A stretch of 64,000 bases of DNA from an uncultured Methanoregula sp. (GCF_963677065.1 NZ_OY781872.1:1297419-1361418), one strand, 5' to 3'; positions 25,194 to 35,095 are shown, numbered from the stretch's first letter. The notes: generated by a model not told the origin, from the letters alone. Program-made: numbers and translations.

Positions 25194-25486
25194 ATTATCA
25201 TTTTTTTTAAGCTGGTACAGCGGAGGGGACGCGAAAGACCGCGTCTCTCGCTTCTATTACGGCCGGGGCACCGATTGCCCATAGGCAGCCAGGAATGTTC
25301 CGATCCGTTCCAGAACTCCGAGAGATCCACGTGGAAGAACGAGCGGGATGGAGGCGACGGGTAAAAAAGTCACAGGCTGCTGAAGTATTGGTATTTATAT
25401 TTACTTTTATACAAAATTAAACAAAAATAGTTAAATAACTGCGACATCGATGGGTTATAACTGAAAAACGGCTTTGGAGACATCCC
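25194..25486 (+). promoter_or_regulatory. Promoter region of the Dpp-type ABC transporter
   Basis: The 293-bp spacer starts with T-rich sequence after the FmdE-like gene and a perfect GACGCG/CGCGTC hairpin (25228-25245), a possible terminator or leader element. A TATA-like TTTATATTT lies near 25393-25402, followed by AT-rich sequence and a GGAG site before ATG 25487. No gene is seen. Confidence 0.4.
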
Positions 25487-27169
25487 ATGGAAGAGAACCT
25501 GCACAAGACACGGAATCGGATTATTATCTTCACCAGTGTATGCCTCGTCATTATCATTGCATTAATCCTGAGTGCGTGGGCTTCCCTGCCCGGGACTGCA
25601 CCGGGAGTTGCGATAAAAAGCCAGCAATTGTCTTTCGGGGATGTCATTATCCCGGTGGATTCCCCGACGTCTATTACCTATTCGAACAGCATGAAGAAAG
25701 ACAGCAGTCCCCCGACGGTCTACGAACATCTTGTGGACAAGGATCTTAACGGGAAGTTTACTCCCGCTCTTGCCGAGAGCTGGGATGTTTCCGGGGATGC
25801 AAAGACCTGGACATTCCACCTGGTAAAAAACGCAACATGGAATGACGGTGTTGCGTTCACGTGCTCAGATGTGAAATTTACCCGGGATTACATGAAAACC
25901 AACAACCTGACCCTGGGGTTCGTGCTGAACGATGTCCAGTCCATTGACTGCCCGGACGACCACACCGCCGTCTTTACACTCAAAACATCCTATTCCGGTT
26001 TCCTCGACCAGATCTCACACACGCCGGGTATCACGTTCGCTCCCCGCCATTTCTGGGAAAATATCACTGACCCTCAGACGTATATGGATACAAAATTCGT
26101 GGGAACGGGACCGTTTGTCTTTGTCAAAGCTGAACCAGGGTATGTCCAGCTGAAGAGAAATGACGCATATCACGGGAAGGTTCCCAAGATCAGCGGTGTC
26201 GTGCTGCGGCTCATCACCAACCCGGACAGCCAGGTACTGGCCCTGAAAAACGGGGAGATTGATGTAGTGTCGGGGATTTCCCCTGCGGTGGCACGGAGCC
26301 TGCAGCAGGAGAAAAATATCAGTGTCTACACTATCCGCGATTCGGCTACGTACGAGATCGCCTTCAACTCAAACCAGTACCCTGCCAACATTTCCGGTTT
26401 CCGGCGTGCAATGAGTCACGCCATAGACCGGGATACGATCAGTGCCCTCATCGGCACCGGCAGCCCCACCAATACGACATTCCTGATACCGGACCTTGCC
26501 GGGGACTACGTAAACCCTGCCGATGTCGGGATGTATGATTATGACCTGACAAAAGCAGCGGAGATGCTTGCAGAAGCCGGGTTCACGAAGAGCAGTGATG
26601 GGAAACTACTGGGACCGGATAAAAAACCGGTCACGATCACGATCCCAACCGGCGGGGAAGGCGGAAGCGGCAAGCAGAACACGGGAGTCAATACCGGGAG
26701 TGGCACATCCCAGAAACTGATCACGGTGCTGAAAAATGACTGGGCAAAACTGGGAATCACCATAAATACCGTCACCTATGACGACAAGACCCGGTACCGC
26801 TCAGCAGTGAATGCCAACCCGGTCTTCATCGATTCATTCCCAGTACAGCTGCACGACAATGCAAATGCTCTCATTGATTTCGCCGTGACACCCATGCAGG
26901 AGACGAATTATTACAATTACAATAATCCGGAATACAACAGCCTTGTCAGCCAGATGAAGAACACGTCAGACCCGGCAGAGATAAAAAAACTCGGGTACCG
27001 TATGCAGGATCTCCTTGCCCGGGACATCCCGACGGTCCCGGTCTGTACAACGGACACGATCGTTGCCTACCGGAACGACCGGTTTACCGGCTGGGATATT
27101 GGTCCGGGGTATTACAGTATCCTCAACCCAAACGTGCTTGAGAATCTGACCCCGGTCCAGACATCCTAA
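25487..27169 (+). CDS. Dpp/Opp/Nik-type ABC transporter substrate-binding protein
   Basis: A 560-aa family 5 extracellular solute-binding protein. A single hydrophobic segment (about residues 12-31) anchors it to the membrane; there is no lipobox cysteine. The mature part has the family landmarks: VYEHLVDKDLNGKFTPALAESWDVS, GTGPFVF, and the C-terminal YRMQDLLARDIPTVPV. Members bind peptides, nickel chelates or other metallophores and sugars. Four ABC components follow in one operon. Because it lies next to an FmdE-like gene in a Mo/W-rich region I consider a metal chelate possible, but the ligand cannot be told from sequence. Confidence 0.88.
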   Translation: MEENLHKTRNRIIIFTSVCLVIIIALILSAWASLPGTAPGVAIKSQQLSFGDVIIPVDSPTSITYSNSMKKDSSPPTVYEHLVDKDLNGKFTPALAESWDVSGDAKTWTFHLVKNATWNDGVAFTCSDVKFTRDYMKTNNLTLGFVLNDVQSIDCPDDHTAVFTLKTSYSGFLDQISHTPGITFAPRHFWENITDPQTYMDTKFVGTGPFVFVKAEPGYVQLKRNDAYHGKVPKISGVVLRLITNPDSQVLALKNGEIDVVSGISPAVARSLQQEKNISVYTIRDSATYEIAFNSNQYPANISGFRRAMSHAIDRDTISALIGTGSPTNTTFLIPDLAGDYVNPADVGMYDYDLTKAAEMLAEAGFTKSSDGKLLGPDKKPVTITIPTGGEGGSGKQNTGVNTGSGTSQKLITVLKNDWAKLGITINTVTYDDKTRYRSAVNANPVFIDSFPVQLHDNANALIDFAVTPMQETNYYNYNNPEYNSLVSQMKNTSDPAEIKKLGYRMQDLLARDIPTVPVCTTDTIVAYRNDRFTGWDIGPGYYSILNPNVLENLTPVQTS

Positions 27170-27329
27170 CGTTTCAGGACCTAAAGAAGCATGCATCCCT
27201 TTTTTTTCCGCAGCGCAAATAATCCCGGTTGCCTCAAAGAACCTGTCGGTCCGTATTTTCATTCAGGTTTTGTTCACAGGCAGATAGACCTCCTGAAAAT
27301 TGCGGAAAGAATTTTCGAGTGATCTGAGC

Positions 27330-28313
27330 ATGATCAGCGGACAGTATCTTATACGGCGGCTCTGTTTCAGCGGGCTGTCGTTTCTTGTCTGCATAACCCT
27401 CACCTTTTTTCTCCTTCACCTCATGCCGGGGGATTATATCACCAACTACCTGCTCTGGCTCACCAATAAGGTGCCTAAAGAGGCTGTCGAACAGTTCTAC
27501 CAGCAGTTCGGGCTCAACCTTCCACTCTCCGACCAGTACGTTCTCTACATCATCAACATATTCCACGGTCAGTGGGGTTACTCCTACGCGTACGGCCTGC
27601 CGGTCTTCTCTCTGATCGTGGAGAAACTCAGCTGGTCGCTTGTACTTCTTCTGCCATCCACGATTCTTGGGATCCTTATCGGCACGGTGATGGGTGCATG
27701 GTCGGGATGGCGATCCGGCAGCCGGAAGGATCTCGCACTCTTCAACATCATGATCGTGATCCGCGCAATCCCCGAGTTCTGGTGGGCGATCATGGCGGTC
27801 ATGATCTTTTCCTTTTACCTCCAGTGGTTTCCTCTCGGGGGATACAGCAGTATCGGGATACTGTCAACCGGCCTCAGTATTCCGGACTTGCTTTACCATG
27901 CGATCCTGCCCATCGCGCTTATGACACTTTTCATCGCCACCGGGAATTACTACGTGATGCGTAACTCGATGATCGCAGTCATCGGGGAGGATTATATCAC
28001 GACTGCCCGGGCAAAAGGGCTGGACGAGCGGGCGGTCCTCTGGCGGCATGCGCTGAAAAATGCACTCCTCCCGATGATAACTATTGCCTCATTCCAGTGC
28101 GCTGCGATCATCACGGGAAACATATTCATTGAAACGGTGTTTTCCTGGCCTGGAATTGGATTCTTGACCACCGAGGCCTTAAGGATGCGGGATTTGCCGT
28201 TGCTTGAGGGGATCTTCCTTCTGGATGCCCTGTTTACCATCGGCGCAATGCTGCTGGCCGACATCCTCGCCTCCATGATCGATCCGCGGATCAGGATGGG
28301 GAACGATGAATAG
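27330..28313 (+). CDS. ABC transporter permease (DppB type)
   Basis: A 327-aa permease with an N-terminal helix (LIRRLCFSGLSFLVCITLTF), six transmembrane segments and the cytoplasmic EAA-like loop DYITTARAKGLDERAVLWRHALKNALLP. It pairs with the downstream DppC-type subunit. I take ATG 27330 as the start, as the ORF upstream begins only at a TTG without better context. The gap to the substrate-binding gene is 160 bp and the stop overlaps the next gene by 8 bp. Confidence 0.9.
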   Translation: MISGQYLIRRLCFSGLSFLVCITLTFFLLHLMPGDYITNYLLWLTNKVPKEAVEQFYQQFGLNLPLSDQYVLYIINIFHGQWGYSYAYGLPVFSLIVEKLSWSLVLLLPSTILGILIGTVMGAWSGWRSGSRKDLALFNIMIVIRAIPEFWWAIMAVMIFSFYLQWFPLGGYSSIGILSTGLSIPDLLYHAILPIALMTLFIATGNYYVMRNSMIAVIGEDYITTARAKGLDERAVLWRHALKNALLPMITIASFQCAAIITGNIFIETVFSWPGIGFLTTEALRMRDLPLLEGIFLLDALFTIGAMLLADILASMIDPRIRMGNDE

Positions 28314-29127
28314 GAAGATCCTCTTCTGGGTGAGTATTGCAGTCCTGTTCATCTATATCGGGATCGCACTTGCCGCCCCGCTGATTGCCCCCCTCGGCCC
28401 CACGGAGATCACCGGAAATCCTCTCCAGCCCCCGGGTGACGGGCACCTGTTTGGAACCAACGACGTGGGCCAGGATATCTTTGCCCAGCTGGTGTACGGG
28501 GCCCGCATCACCCTGCTCTTCGGGTTCTGTGCTGCTCTGTTGTCCGTCCTTATCAGCACCAGCGTGGGAATTTTACTTGGGTATTATGGCGGTCTTGTCG
28601 ATGAGATCGCATCCCGGATAATCGATATCCTGATGCCCATCCCCATCTTTCCCCTCCTCATTGTTCTGACCACATTTTTCAATACGGGAATCGTGCAGGT
28701 CAGTATGTTGATGGGAATCCTCGGGAGCCTCCATGGCATCCGGGTCATCCGCGCCCCGGCACTCTCGCTTGCGAAGACGCCGTTTATTGAGGGAGCACGT
28801 GCCATCGGAGCTTCAGATCTCCGGATCATGTCCCGGCATCTTCTTCCCAACCTGATGCCGATCGTGACAGCAAAATTCGTCTCTTCATCGCAGCATTTTC
28901 TCGTCATGGGAGTGGGACTGAGTTTCATCGGGCTCTGGGATACCATGACGGTGGACTGGGGCTCGATGATCCAGAATGCCTATACCTTCGGGGCACTTTC
29001 CTTAGGCCTCTGGTGGTGGATACTTCCGCCTGGCATTGCGGTTGTCGGGATCTCCCTTGCCCTGGCTCTCGCCGGCTACAGCATGGAGGAGTCTTTCAAC
29101 CCCCGCCTTGAGGTGAACCGTATATGA
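28306..29127 (+). CDS. ABC transporter permease (DppC type)
   Basis: A 273-aa permease with an N-terminal helix, the LFGTNDVGQDIFAQLVYGARITL segment characteristic of DppC/OppC/NikC, and several further membrane helices. The EAA loop corresponds to PFIEGARAIGASDLRIMSRHLLPN. It forms the channel with the DppB-type subunit and overlaps it by 8 bp. Confidence 0.9.
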   Translation: MNRKILFWVSIAVLFIYIGIALAAPLIAPLGPTEITGNPLQPPGDGHLFGTNDVGQDIFAQLVYGARITLLFGFCAALLSVLISTSVGILLGYYGGLVDEIASRIIDILMPIPIFPLLIVLTTFFNTGIVQVSMLMGILGSLHGIRVIRAPALSLAKTPFIEGARAIGASDLRIMSRHLLPNLMPIVTAKFVSSSQHFLVMGVGLSFIGLWDTMTVDWGSMIQNAYTFGALSLGLWWWILPPGIAVVGISLALALAGYSMEESFNPRLEVNRI

Positions 29128-29161
29128 GACGGGACCCATTACGGGGAGGAGGAATATTGCT

Positions 29162-30097
29162 ATGACCCTGCTTGAGGTCGAGGACCTGTCAGTAAGGTTC
29201 GAGACCCGGTCCGGCGCCGTCCCGGTGATCGATAGTATCGACATGCGTCTCATTGCGGGAGAGAGGACTGCCATTATCGGGGAATCGGGCTGCGGCAAGA
29301 CCGTCTTTGCAATGTCGGTGATGCGCCTGCTGCCCCCAAATGCCCGCGTCTCCGGATCGATCCGGTATGACGGCAGGGATCTCCTGCAGGTCTCCGAGAC
29401 CGGAATGCAGCAGATTCGGGGGAAAGGGATTGCCATGATCTCCCAGAACTCCCCGTCATCCCTCAACCCGGTTGTTACGATTGGCGACCAGATCGGCGAA
29501 TCCCTCACCATTCATACATGTTGTGCAAGGGACAAGAACCAGCAGGAGACAGTCCGCCTGCTGGATGATCTCGGGTTTATCCATCCCGAACAGGATATGA
29601 AGAAATACCCGCACCAGTTCTCCGGGGGTATGCGGGAACGCGTCATGATCGCAATCGCTCTTGCGTGCAACCCGGATCTGATCATTGCCGATGAGCCTAC
29701 CTCAGGCCTCGATCCCCTGGTAAAAGCCCAGATCCTTGCCCTTCTGAAAAAAGTACTCGATAAACGAACGCTCCTCCTGATCACCCATGACCTAGGGACG
29801 GCGTCGGCCCTGGCATCCCTGACTGCCGTCATGTACTCGGGTGAGATCGTGGAGTACGGACCAACCCGCGAGGTGTTCGCACTGCCCCTGCACCCGTATA
29901 CCCAGGGCCTTATCGCATCGTTGCCCTCGGCCGGGTTCCACCCGATCCCCGGCATTAGTCCCCCGCCGGGAGCATTTCCGGCAGGCTGCCGGTTTTACCC
30001 GCGATGCAGCTGTGCAACGGATCGGTGCAAAAGCAATCACCCGCTCCTGAGAACTGCCGGAAAGGACCGGCAGGTGAGGTGTTTCCGGTATGATTGA
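29162..30097 (+). CDS. ABC transporter ATP-binding protein (DppD type)
   Basis: A 311-aa ATPase with Walker A GESGCGKTV, Q-loop in SQNSPSSLNPV, signature FSGGMRERV, Walker B IIADEPTSGLD and switch His in THDLG. The C-terminal cysteine-rich extension (AGCRFYPRCSCATDRCKS) is the Opp/Dpp-specific tail that can bind an Fe-S cluster. A strong GGAGGAGGA site precedes ATG 29162. It dimerises with the next gene product. Confidence 0.92.
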   Translation: MTLLEVEDLSVRFETRSGAVPVIDSIDMRLIAGERTAIIGESGCGKTVFAMSVMRLLPPNARVSGSIRYDGRDLLQVSETGMQQIRGKGIAMISQNSPSSLNPVVTIGDQIGESLTIHTCCARDKNQQETVRLLDDLGFIHPEQDMKKYPHQFSGGMRERVMIAIALACNPDLIIADEPTSGLDPLVKAQILALLKKVLDKRTLLLITHDLGTASALASLTAVMYSGEIVEYGPTREVFALPLHPYTQGLIASLPSAGFHPIPGISPPPGAFPAGCRFYPRCSCATDRCKSNHPLLRTAGKDRQVRCFRYD

Positions 30098-30887
30098 ACT
30101 CGAACAGGTCTCGAAGAGTTATACCTCGGGCTTCTTCCGGAAGAGAGAGGCCCGGGTCCTGGAAAACGTGTCCCTTACCATAAAAAAAGGCGAGACCCTG
30201 GGACTGGTCGGGGAGAGCGGCAGCGGGAAGTCCACGCTTGGCCGGATCATGATCCGGCTTGCGGAGCCAAGCGCCGGCCGGGTCCTGTTCGAAGGATCCG
30301 ATCTCTTCGCGCTTGGAAAATCCGCCATGCGGCAGCTCCGGCCCCGGATGCAGATTGTTTTCCAGGATCCCGATACCGCGCTGGACCCGCGCCTGAGCAT
30401 CGGCGCATCCATTGCCGAACCGCTTCTCATCTGGCACCGGGCCGACCGGAGTGAGATGGCCGACCGGACCGCCGCCCTCTTCGAGATGGTCGGCCTGCAA
30501 CCGGAACTTGCCGGCCGCCGCCCCTTCGAACTCTCCGGTGGCCAGAAGCAGCGGGCTGCCCTTGCCCGCGCCCTTGCCCTGGAACCGGAGTTCCTTGTCC
30601 TGGACGAGCCTACCGCTGCGCTCGACCTGTCCGTCCAGGCCCAGATATTAAGCCTCATCCAGGTGCTCAAGCGGAGAATGAATCTCACTATGCTCTTCAT
30701 TTCCCACGATCTGCAGCTCATCGGGCAGATGAGCGACCAGGTTGCGGTCCTGCACCAAGGAAGGGTGGTGGAATACGGTCATACCCGGGAGGTCCTGAAC
30801 CGGCCGTCTCATGCTTACACCGCCCGGCTCGTGGATGCTGCACGGGAAAGCGATGCCTGGTTTGGGAAACCGGCTCCGCCGGAATGA
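30090..30887 (+). CDS. ABC transporter ATP-binding protein (DppF type)
   Basis: A 265-aa ATPase with Walker A GESGSGKST, signature LSGGQKQRA, Walker B LVLDEPTAALD and switch SHDL. It overlaps the upstream ATPase gene by 8 bp and ends the five-gene operon. It lacks the cysteine tail of its partner, which is usual for DppF/OppF pairs that split the roles. Confidence 0.92.
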   Translation: MIELEQVSKSYTSGFFRKREARVLENVSLTIKKGETLGLVGESGSGKSTLGRIMIRLAEPSAGRVLFEGSDLFALGKSAMRQLRPRMQIVFQDPDTALDPRLSIGASIAEPLLIWHRADRSEMADRTAALFEMVGLQPELAGRRPFELSGGQKQRAALARALALEPEFLVLDEPTAALDLSVQAQILSLIQVLKRRMNLTMLFISHDLQLIGQMSDQVAVLHQGRVVEYGHTREVLNRPSHAYTARLVDAARESDAWFGKPAPPE

Positions 30888-30973
30888 AGGGAGTCTCTAA
30901 AAAAAACCTCTCATTGCTCTCAGGATCATCCATTCTTGTCCATCAGGAATTTTTGTGGATAATTGGTACGAGA

Positions 30974-31008
30974 TTAATGCTAAAGCATTAACAAATAGAT
31001 CTTGTTAA
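30974..31008 (+). promoter_or_regulatory. Nested inverted repeats upstream of pilin operon 1
   Basis: Two overlapping perfect inverted repeats lie about 120-150 bp before the first pilin start: TTAATGC-4-GCATTAA (30974-30991) and TTAACAA-7-TTGTTAA (30988-31008). They lie in an AT-rich promoter zone and are candidate operators. No factor is known. Confidence 0.4.
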
Positions 31009-31124
31009 ATACTTTAATTTAAAAAAATAAGGAATTGGCATGGCAGGACAGGTTTGCAGCCGGCAGGCTGCCGCTCGTGCTCCGTCATGACACGCCTCAT
31101 GAGTAATGAGCAAGAGGAATCTCT

Positions 31125-31835
31125 ATGAATCATCTGGAACGAATTCTGAAAAAAAACGGCGAAGACGCAATCTCACCGGTCATCGGCATCATGCTGATGC
31201 TGGTTGTAACCGTCATCATCGCGGCGGTGGTGAGCGGGTTCTCCGGCGATCTTATGGGTAGTAAGTCGGCGAAGACCCCTACAATTGGAATGGATGTGAA
31301 GATCAAGAACACCGGTCTCTATGCATCGAGTGTTTTTGAGGCAACAGTAACCTCGGTCTCCGACCCGATCCCAACGAAAGACCTGAAACTGGTCACATCG
31401 TGGACAAATAACGCGGGTGTAACCGGCGGTGCAAGTGTAACTGGATCTACAAATATCGTCGGATGGACTGCAGGGGGATTCCCCGCTACCGGTGGAGTTG
31501 CACCATGGGGAGCTGGTCCGGGAGTCTCGGAAATGAACACAGGAGTACCGAGTAAGCCTGGGCAGCAGTTCGGAAAATACACGCTCCTTGGCGGTACGGT
31601 TATGTACGCCTATCCTGCCGGTCAGTCAGGAGGAGTTATGAGCATCCCCGGTACTTCGGGATACGGGCTCACAACCCAGGGTTCGTATACCGCTGATTGG
31701 ACTGGTACAGATGGAATGCAGGCAGTCCTTGGTAGTGGCTGGCAAACCTTATTGCCCGGCAACACGGTGAACGTCAAGATGGTGTATGTTCCCACTAGTA
31801 CAGCCATCTTCGATAAGGATGTGGTGGTGAGCTGA
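31125..31835 (+). CDS. Archaeal type IV pilin-like protein
   Basis: A 236-aa secreted protein with the euryarchaeal pilin N-terminus (Pilin_N/DUF1628): a short basic stretch, then DAISPVIGIMLMLVVTVIIAAVV. The prepilin peptidase would cleave just before the AISPVIG segment, and the hydrophobic helix forms the pilus core. The rest is beta-rich, Gly/Thr/Val-rich and without cysteines, ending IFDKDVVVS. It starts with an AGAGGAATC ribosome-binding site and is followed 2 bp later by a second pilin. Confidence 0.85.
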   Translation: MNHLERILKKNGEDAISPVIGIMLMLVVTVIIAAVVSGFSGDLMGSKSAKTPTIGMDVKIKNTGLYASSVFEATVTSVSDPIPTKDLKLVTSWTNNAGVTGGASVTGSTNIVGWTAGGFPATGGVAPWGAGPGVSEMNTGVPSKPGQQFGKYTLLGGTVMYAYPAGQSGGVMSIPGTSGYGLTTQGSYTADWTGTDGMQAVLGSGWQTLLPGNTVNVKMVYVPTSTAIFDKDVVVS

Positions 31836-31836
31836 T

Positions 31837-32538
31837 ATGGTAACTTATAAGAAATTCCGGAACGATAAAGCAATCTCGCCGGTCGTCGGCATCATGCTGA
31901 TGCTGGTTGTCACGGTCGTCATTGCAGCAGTCGTCACCGCTTATGCCGGCGGACTGACCGGCTCGACAAAACAGGCGCCGAAAGCGATCATCGAAGGAAC
32001 CTACAGTCAGACAGACGGGATGAAAATTATTCACGTGAGCGGCGACCCGGTTGCGCTTTCCGAAGTCCAGTTCAGAACAACCCCGTCCGAACTCTTCGGG
32101 GCGGATGCAGCCAAGTTCGCCTGGCCCATTGACAAGACGATCATCCTGTTCAATAAAGATGGTGTCAATCAACCGGTCACTTTCCCCGGCAGCGGATTCT
32201 ACAACAAATCGTCGTTTATCGTTGGGGATACCCTGACCATCGCAAAAAGCAATTGTACTGACTACGTCAGTAGTACTGATATAAATGCAACCCCGTGGGC
32301 AAAGACTCTCGGAGAACAGACGAAGAGTGGGAAAACCTACTGGGGAATTATTACCAGTTTCCCCGGCGTGAATGCAAATGCCCGTGTCAACTGGGGACTT
32401 GATTCTGAATCGAAGGCCCAGTATTTTGCTGCCTATGCATTCAGCAACCCGGCGAATATTGGCAAGTACTTCTACCTGGACCTGGTGGACCCGTCCGGCA
32501 ACCGCATACACCGTGCCAAGGTCACCATCACTGCGTGA
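31837..32538 (+). CDS. Archaeal type IV pilin-like protein
   Basis: A 233-aa pilin with the same signature, KAISPVVGIMLMLVVTVVIAAVV near residues 10-30, and a beta-rich C-terminal domain. It shares an operon with the upstream pilin and may be its minor or co-polymerising partner. Confidence 0.85.
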   Translation: MVTYKKFRNDKAISPVVGIMLMLVVTVVIAAVVTAYAGGLTGSTKQAPKAIIEGTYSQTDGMKIIHVSGDPVALSEVQFRTTPSELFGADAAKFAWPIDKTIILFNKDGVNQPVTFPGSGFYNKSSFIVGDTLTIAKSNCTDYVSSTDINATPWAKTLGEQTKSGKTYWGIITSFPGVNANARVNWGLDSESKAQYFAAYAFSNPANIGKYFYLDLVDPSGNRIHRAKVTITA

Positions 32539-32645
32539 GAAGACTCCTCAATTTTTTCTTTTTCTCTCATCTCGTAAAAGATCAGCTGGACAATAAATAC
32601 AGGCACCAGGATCCCCATCGCTCAGGTTCGCGGCACCACTATCCC

Positions 32646-33362
32646 ATGGCAGATACACCCGATCCCTCGTGGAGACTGCTGGAAGATGTCCGGCAATACG
32701 ATGAATTCACCCGGATGATAGTTGCCTCCATCTATCCCGTCATCGCCGACCAGGTTCTCGAACGGACCGGGATCACAAGCGGCACCTGTCTCGATCTAGG
32801 ATCAGGGCCGGCCCCGCTGGCCCTTGCCCTTGCCCTGCTCTCGAACCTCCGGGTGACCGCGCTGGACTGCTCGCCGGGGATGATCGCTCTTGCAGAAAAG
32901 AATATCCGGAAAAACCACCTGGAAGACCGGGTCGTGCCGGTCCTCGGGGATGTCCATGCAATCCCGGCAGACGATGGCACGTTCGATCTCGTAGTCAGCC
33001 GGGGATCGTACCACTCCTGGACCGATCTTCCGGCCGCGTTCCGGGAGATCTACCGGGTTCTCAAGCAGGGCGGTACGGCCTATATTGGCGGGGGATATGG
33101 CAGCGCACGGATCCGGAATGAAGTGCTGGTCATCATGAAAGCAAATGGGATATCCCGTGATCCGGATTGCCCTGACCGGATCCGGTTCCGCAGGATACAA
33201 CCCGAGGAGATTGCAGATTCGGTGGAATCTGCAGGGATCAGCGATTACCGGATCATCAACGATGATTCCGGGTTCTGGATTATTATCCGGAAAAACAGAG
33301 AACAAAAAGCAATTCCAAAGAACCCGTTGCATTTTCACGACGGATTTTTTTTCACACCATGA
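32646..33362 (+). CDS. Class I SAM-dependent methyltransferase (family B, copy 2)
   Basis: A 238-aa methyltransferase with motif I LDLGSGPAPLALALALL near residue 54, post-I acidic residue in VTALDCS, and GGTAYIGGGYGSA near residue 140. It is a close paralogue of the genes at 22472 and 52151. The start at 32646 is the first ATG after the pilin operon; the frame upstream to 32535 overlaps the pilin stop and is unlikely. It is transcribed with or just after the pilins, but there is no evidence that it acts on them. Target unknown. Confidence 0.82.
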   Translation: MADTPDPSWRLLEDVRQYDEFTRMIVASIYPVIADQVLERTGITSGTCLDLGSGPAPLALALALLSNLRVTALDCSPGMIALAEKNIRKNHLEDRVVPVLGDVHAIPADDGTFDLVVSRGSYHSWTDLPAAFREIYRVLKQGGTAYIGGGYGSARIRNEVLVIMKANGISRDPDCPDRIRFRRIQPEEIADSVESAGISDYRIINDDSGFWIIIRKNREQKAIPKNPLHFHDGFFFTP

Positions 33363-33465
33363 TCCTTCATCAATGTCCGTGTCAGCCCCGGCAGAGCGGT
33401 TATTGAAAAAAAGGATTTTGTTGGATCGATGCTGTTGCAGACCGGCTTAGTACTTGTCCGGGATA

Positions 33466-34359
33466 TCAGCCGGTCCCGATCCGTATCTCCGTTATCTTCC
33501 GGATCACGGTAACTTCCGGTGAGGCATCGATCTGGAGATCGATGATATTGGGTGTACTATTCTGCACAACCACATTCGAGCATTGCCTGGCAAGATCCAT
33601 TCCCATGCGGTCCGTGGAATTCCGGAGGGCAGAACGGAACCCTGCAGGAGTCTTCTCATTGGCAGATATGCGGATGTTCGTCACCCGGGCAAATTGCCGG
33701 GACTGCGTTGAGCTGTTCAGCGCCAGTGTCCCGATCCCGTTCCCGCTAGCAAAGGAATGGAGGCTGTCCGCCGTGATATTTGTCACCAGGACAATAACGC
33801 CGGAACATCTGGCCGGGTCCGCACCGGAGTGGACCGGTTCAAAACCAACAAGCGAACCTGCAAGGCCAAATGGGATGCTGTTCATATCCGCGTATTCAAG
33901 CGGAGTTGTTGTGGCTCCTTTGGTCACGTTGATGTACCCGTACGACCAGTCGTACCCCTGGTCCTGCCAGAAGTTTCCCACCGGCCGGTAGGAATAATTC
34001 GCAAGCCTGAATGTTGCGGTTTCTGGTGTCCCGCCTGCTGTTGTAATGGCTACATCCACATACCCGGCGTCCTCGGTAGCAGTCCGGAGCATCCCGCCGG
34101 ATTTCAGAGAATTAAAAGCAATTTCCCCTCCCCCGAGATTCACATGTTCGGATAATCGTATATTTCTTCCAAAGGCAGCGGCAGCATCAATGTCGGATGA
34201 GAATTTTGCAAACGATTCCTCTACGGAATGCAGATGCACCATCTCATCCTGGGCTTTCATGGACGGGAGAACGATGGCATTCCATGCTGAAAAGATCGTG
34301 ACGAGAACAACGAGGAGGAGCATGGCAGCGACCACAGGGGCAACAGCATCGTCCTTCAT
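33466..34359 (-). CDS. Large archaeal pilin-like surface protein
   Basis: A 297-aa protein with an N-terminal prepilin-like helix (DAVAPVVAAMLLLVVLVTIFSAW), where SPVIG is replaced by APVVA, and a long extracellular domain. Its ATG overlaps the stop of the upstream pilin (ATGA). It probably is a minor pilin or tip-like subunit processed by the same prepilin peptidase, by inference from the paired arrangement. Confidence 0.72.
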   Translation of the reverse strand: MKDDAVAPVVAAMLLLVVLVTIFSAWNAIVLPSMKAQDEMVHLHSVEESFAKFSSDIDAAAAFGRNIRLSEHVNLGGGEIAFNSLKSGGMLRTATEDAGYVDVAITTAGGTPETATFRLANYSYRPVGNFWQDQGYDWSYGYINVTKGATTTPLEYADMNSIPFGLAGSLVGFEPVHSGADPARCSGVIVLVTNITADSLHSFASGNGIGTLALNSSTQSRQFARVTNIRISANEKTPAGFRSALRNSTDRMGMDLARQCSNVVVQNSTPNIIDLQIDASPEVTVIRKITEIRIGTG

Positions 34360-34775
34360 ATCCTCAGCCTCCCGGAAAAGACCTGTGAACCCGGCGTAAC
34401 AAGGCTCACGGTCTCATCACCGGTCAGACCCGCCGGGTAGTCAATCGTGATATTGCTCCCGAGATCGAAGACGTCTTTGGGGGGTACAAGATGGAATGCA
34501 GGATCCTTGGACGTATACTTCTTCCGGAGATCCCGGTCATTCCCTATGATGACTGTGATCTCCTCCACCCTGATCCAGTCTCCCCCTTTGTGCCAGAGAA
34601 CCACGTGCCCGGTATCATGGGTCATCATCACATCCACGCTCGGAGCGTGCGCAGAAGGCAGGATGTTCCCCAGTACCGAAATGAAGACGGTGACCAGCAG
34701 GATGGCGAGCGCAATCATCAGCATCTCGCCGATAACCGGTGATGCCCCCCATTCACTATCGGATCTCAGGTTCAT
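34356..34775 (-). CDS. Small archaeal type IV pilin-like protein
   Basis: A 139-aa protein with the pilin signal WGASPVIGEMLMIALAILLV near residues 10-28 and a compact beta-rich domain. It keeps the E after the G in SPVIGE, a glutamate found in many pilins. It is first in a two-gene unit with the larger pilin-like protein. Confidence 0.82.
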   Translation of the reverse strand: MNLRSDSEWGASPVIGEMLMIALAILLVTVFISVLGNILPSAHAPSVDVMMTHDTGHVVLWHKGGDWIRVEEITVIIGNDRDLRKKYTSKDPAFHLVPPKDVFDLGSNITIDYPAGLTGDETVSLVTPGSQVFSGRLRI

Positions 34776-35095
34776 GCTGGCTGTTCCCTTTATACTGGTG
34801 ATCTTCCCGTTTGATGAGAGCCCGGAATACCGGGCGGTTATATCCCCTGATTACACAACCGCGTGCAGGAGTATCGCGTCGTATCCCATCCCGGAAGATC
34901 GGTGAATACGATGACAAGTACTGCGGGGCAGACTACCACCGGTTGATGGTTTGTCGTTGATCGTTCTCCGGGACGGGTGATGGATGCTTGTTCTGTATGG
35001 CATTCACGTCAACGGCACTCAGGATATTTCCGCATGTTAGGTAATTTCAAATGCTTAATTAATAAGTAATGTTAATCATAATTATTAAATAATCT
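34776..35095. promoter_or_regulatory. Divergent region between two pilin operons
   Basis: The 320-bp spacer holds a GCCCGG-AATA-CCGGGC hairpin at 34820-34835 near the minus-strand start and AT-rich promoter sequence beside the plus-strand start. There TTAATT and TGTTAA are spaced 9 bp apart (35055-35075), echoing the repeat before the first pilin operon. No gene is seen. Confidence 0.35.

Noticed and set aside
25417..25434. Inverted TTAAAC/AGTTAA in the Dpp promoter as another copy of the pilus repeat
   Set aside because: The spacer is 6 bp, and the arms differ; AT-rich coincidence is likely.
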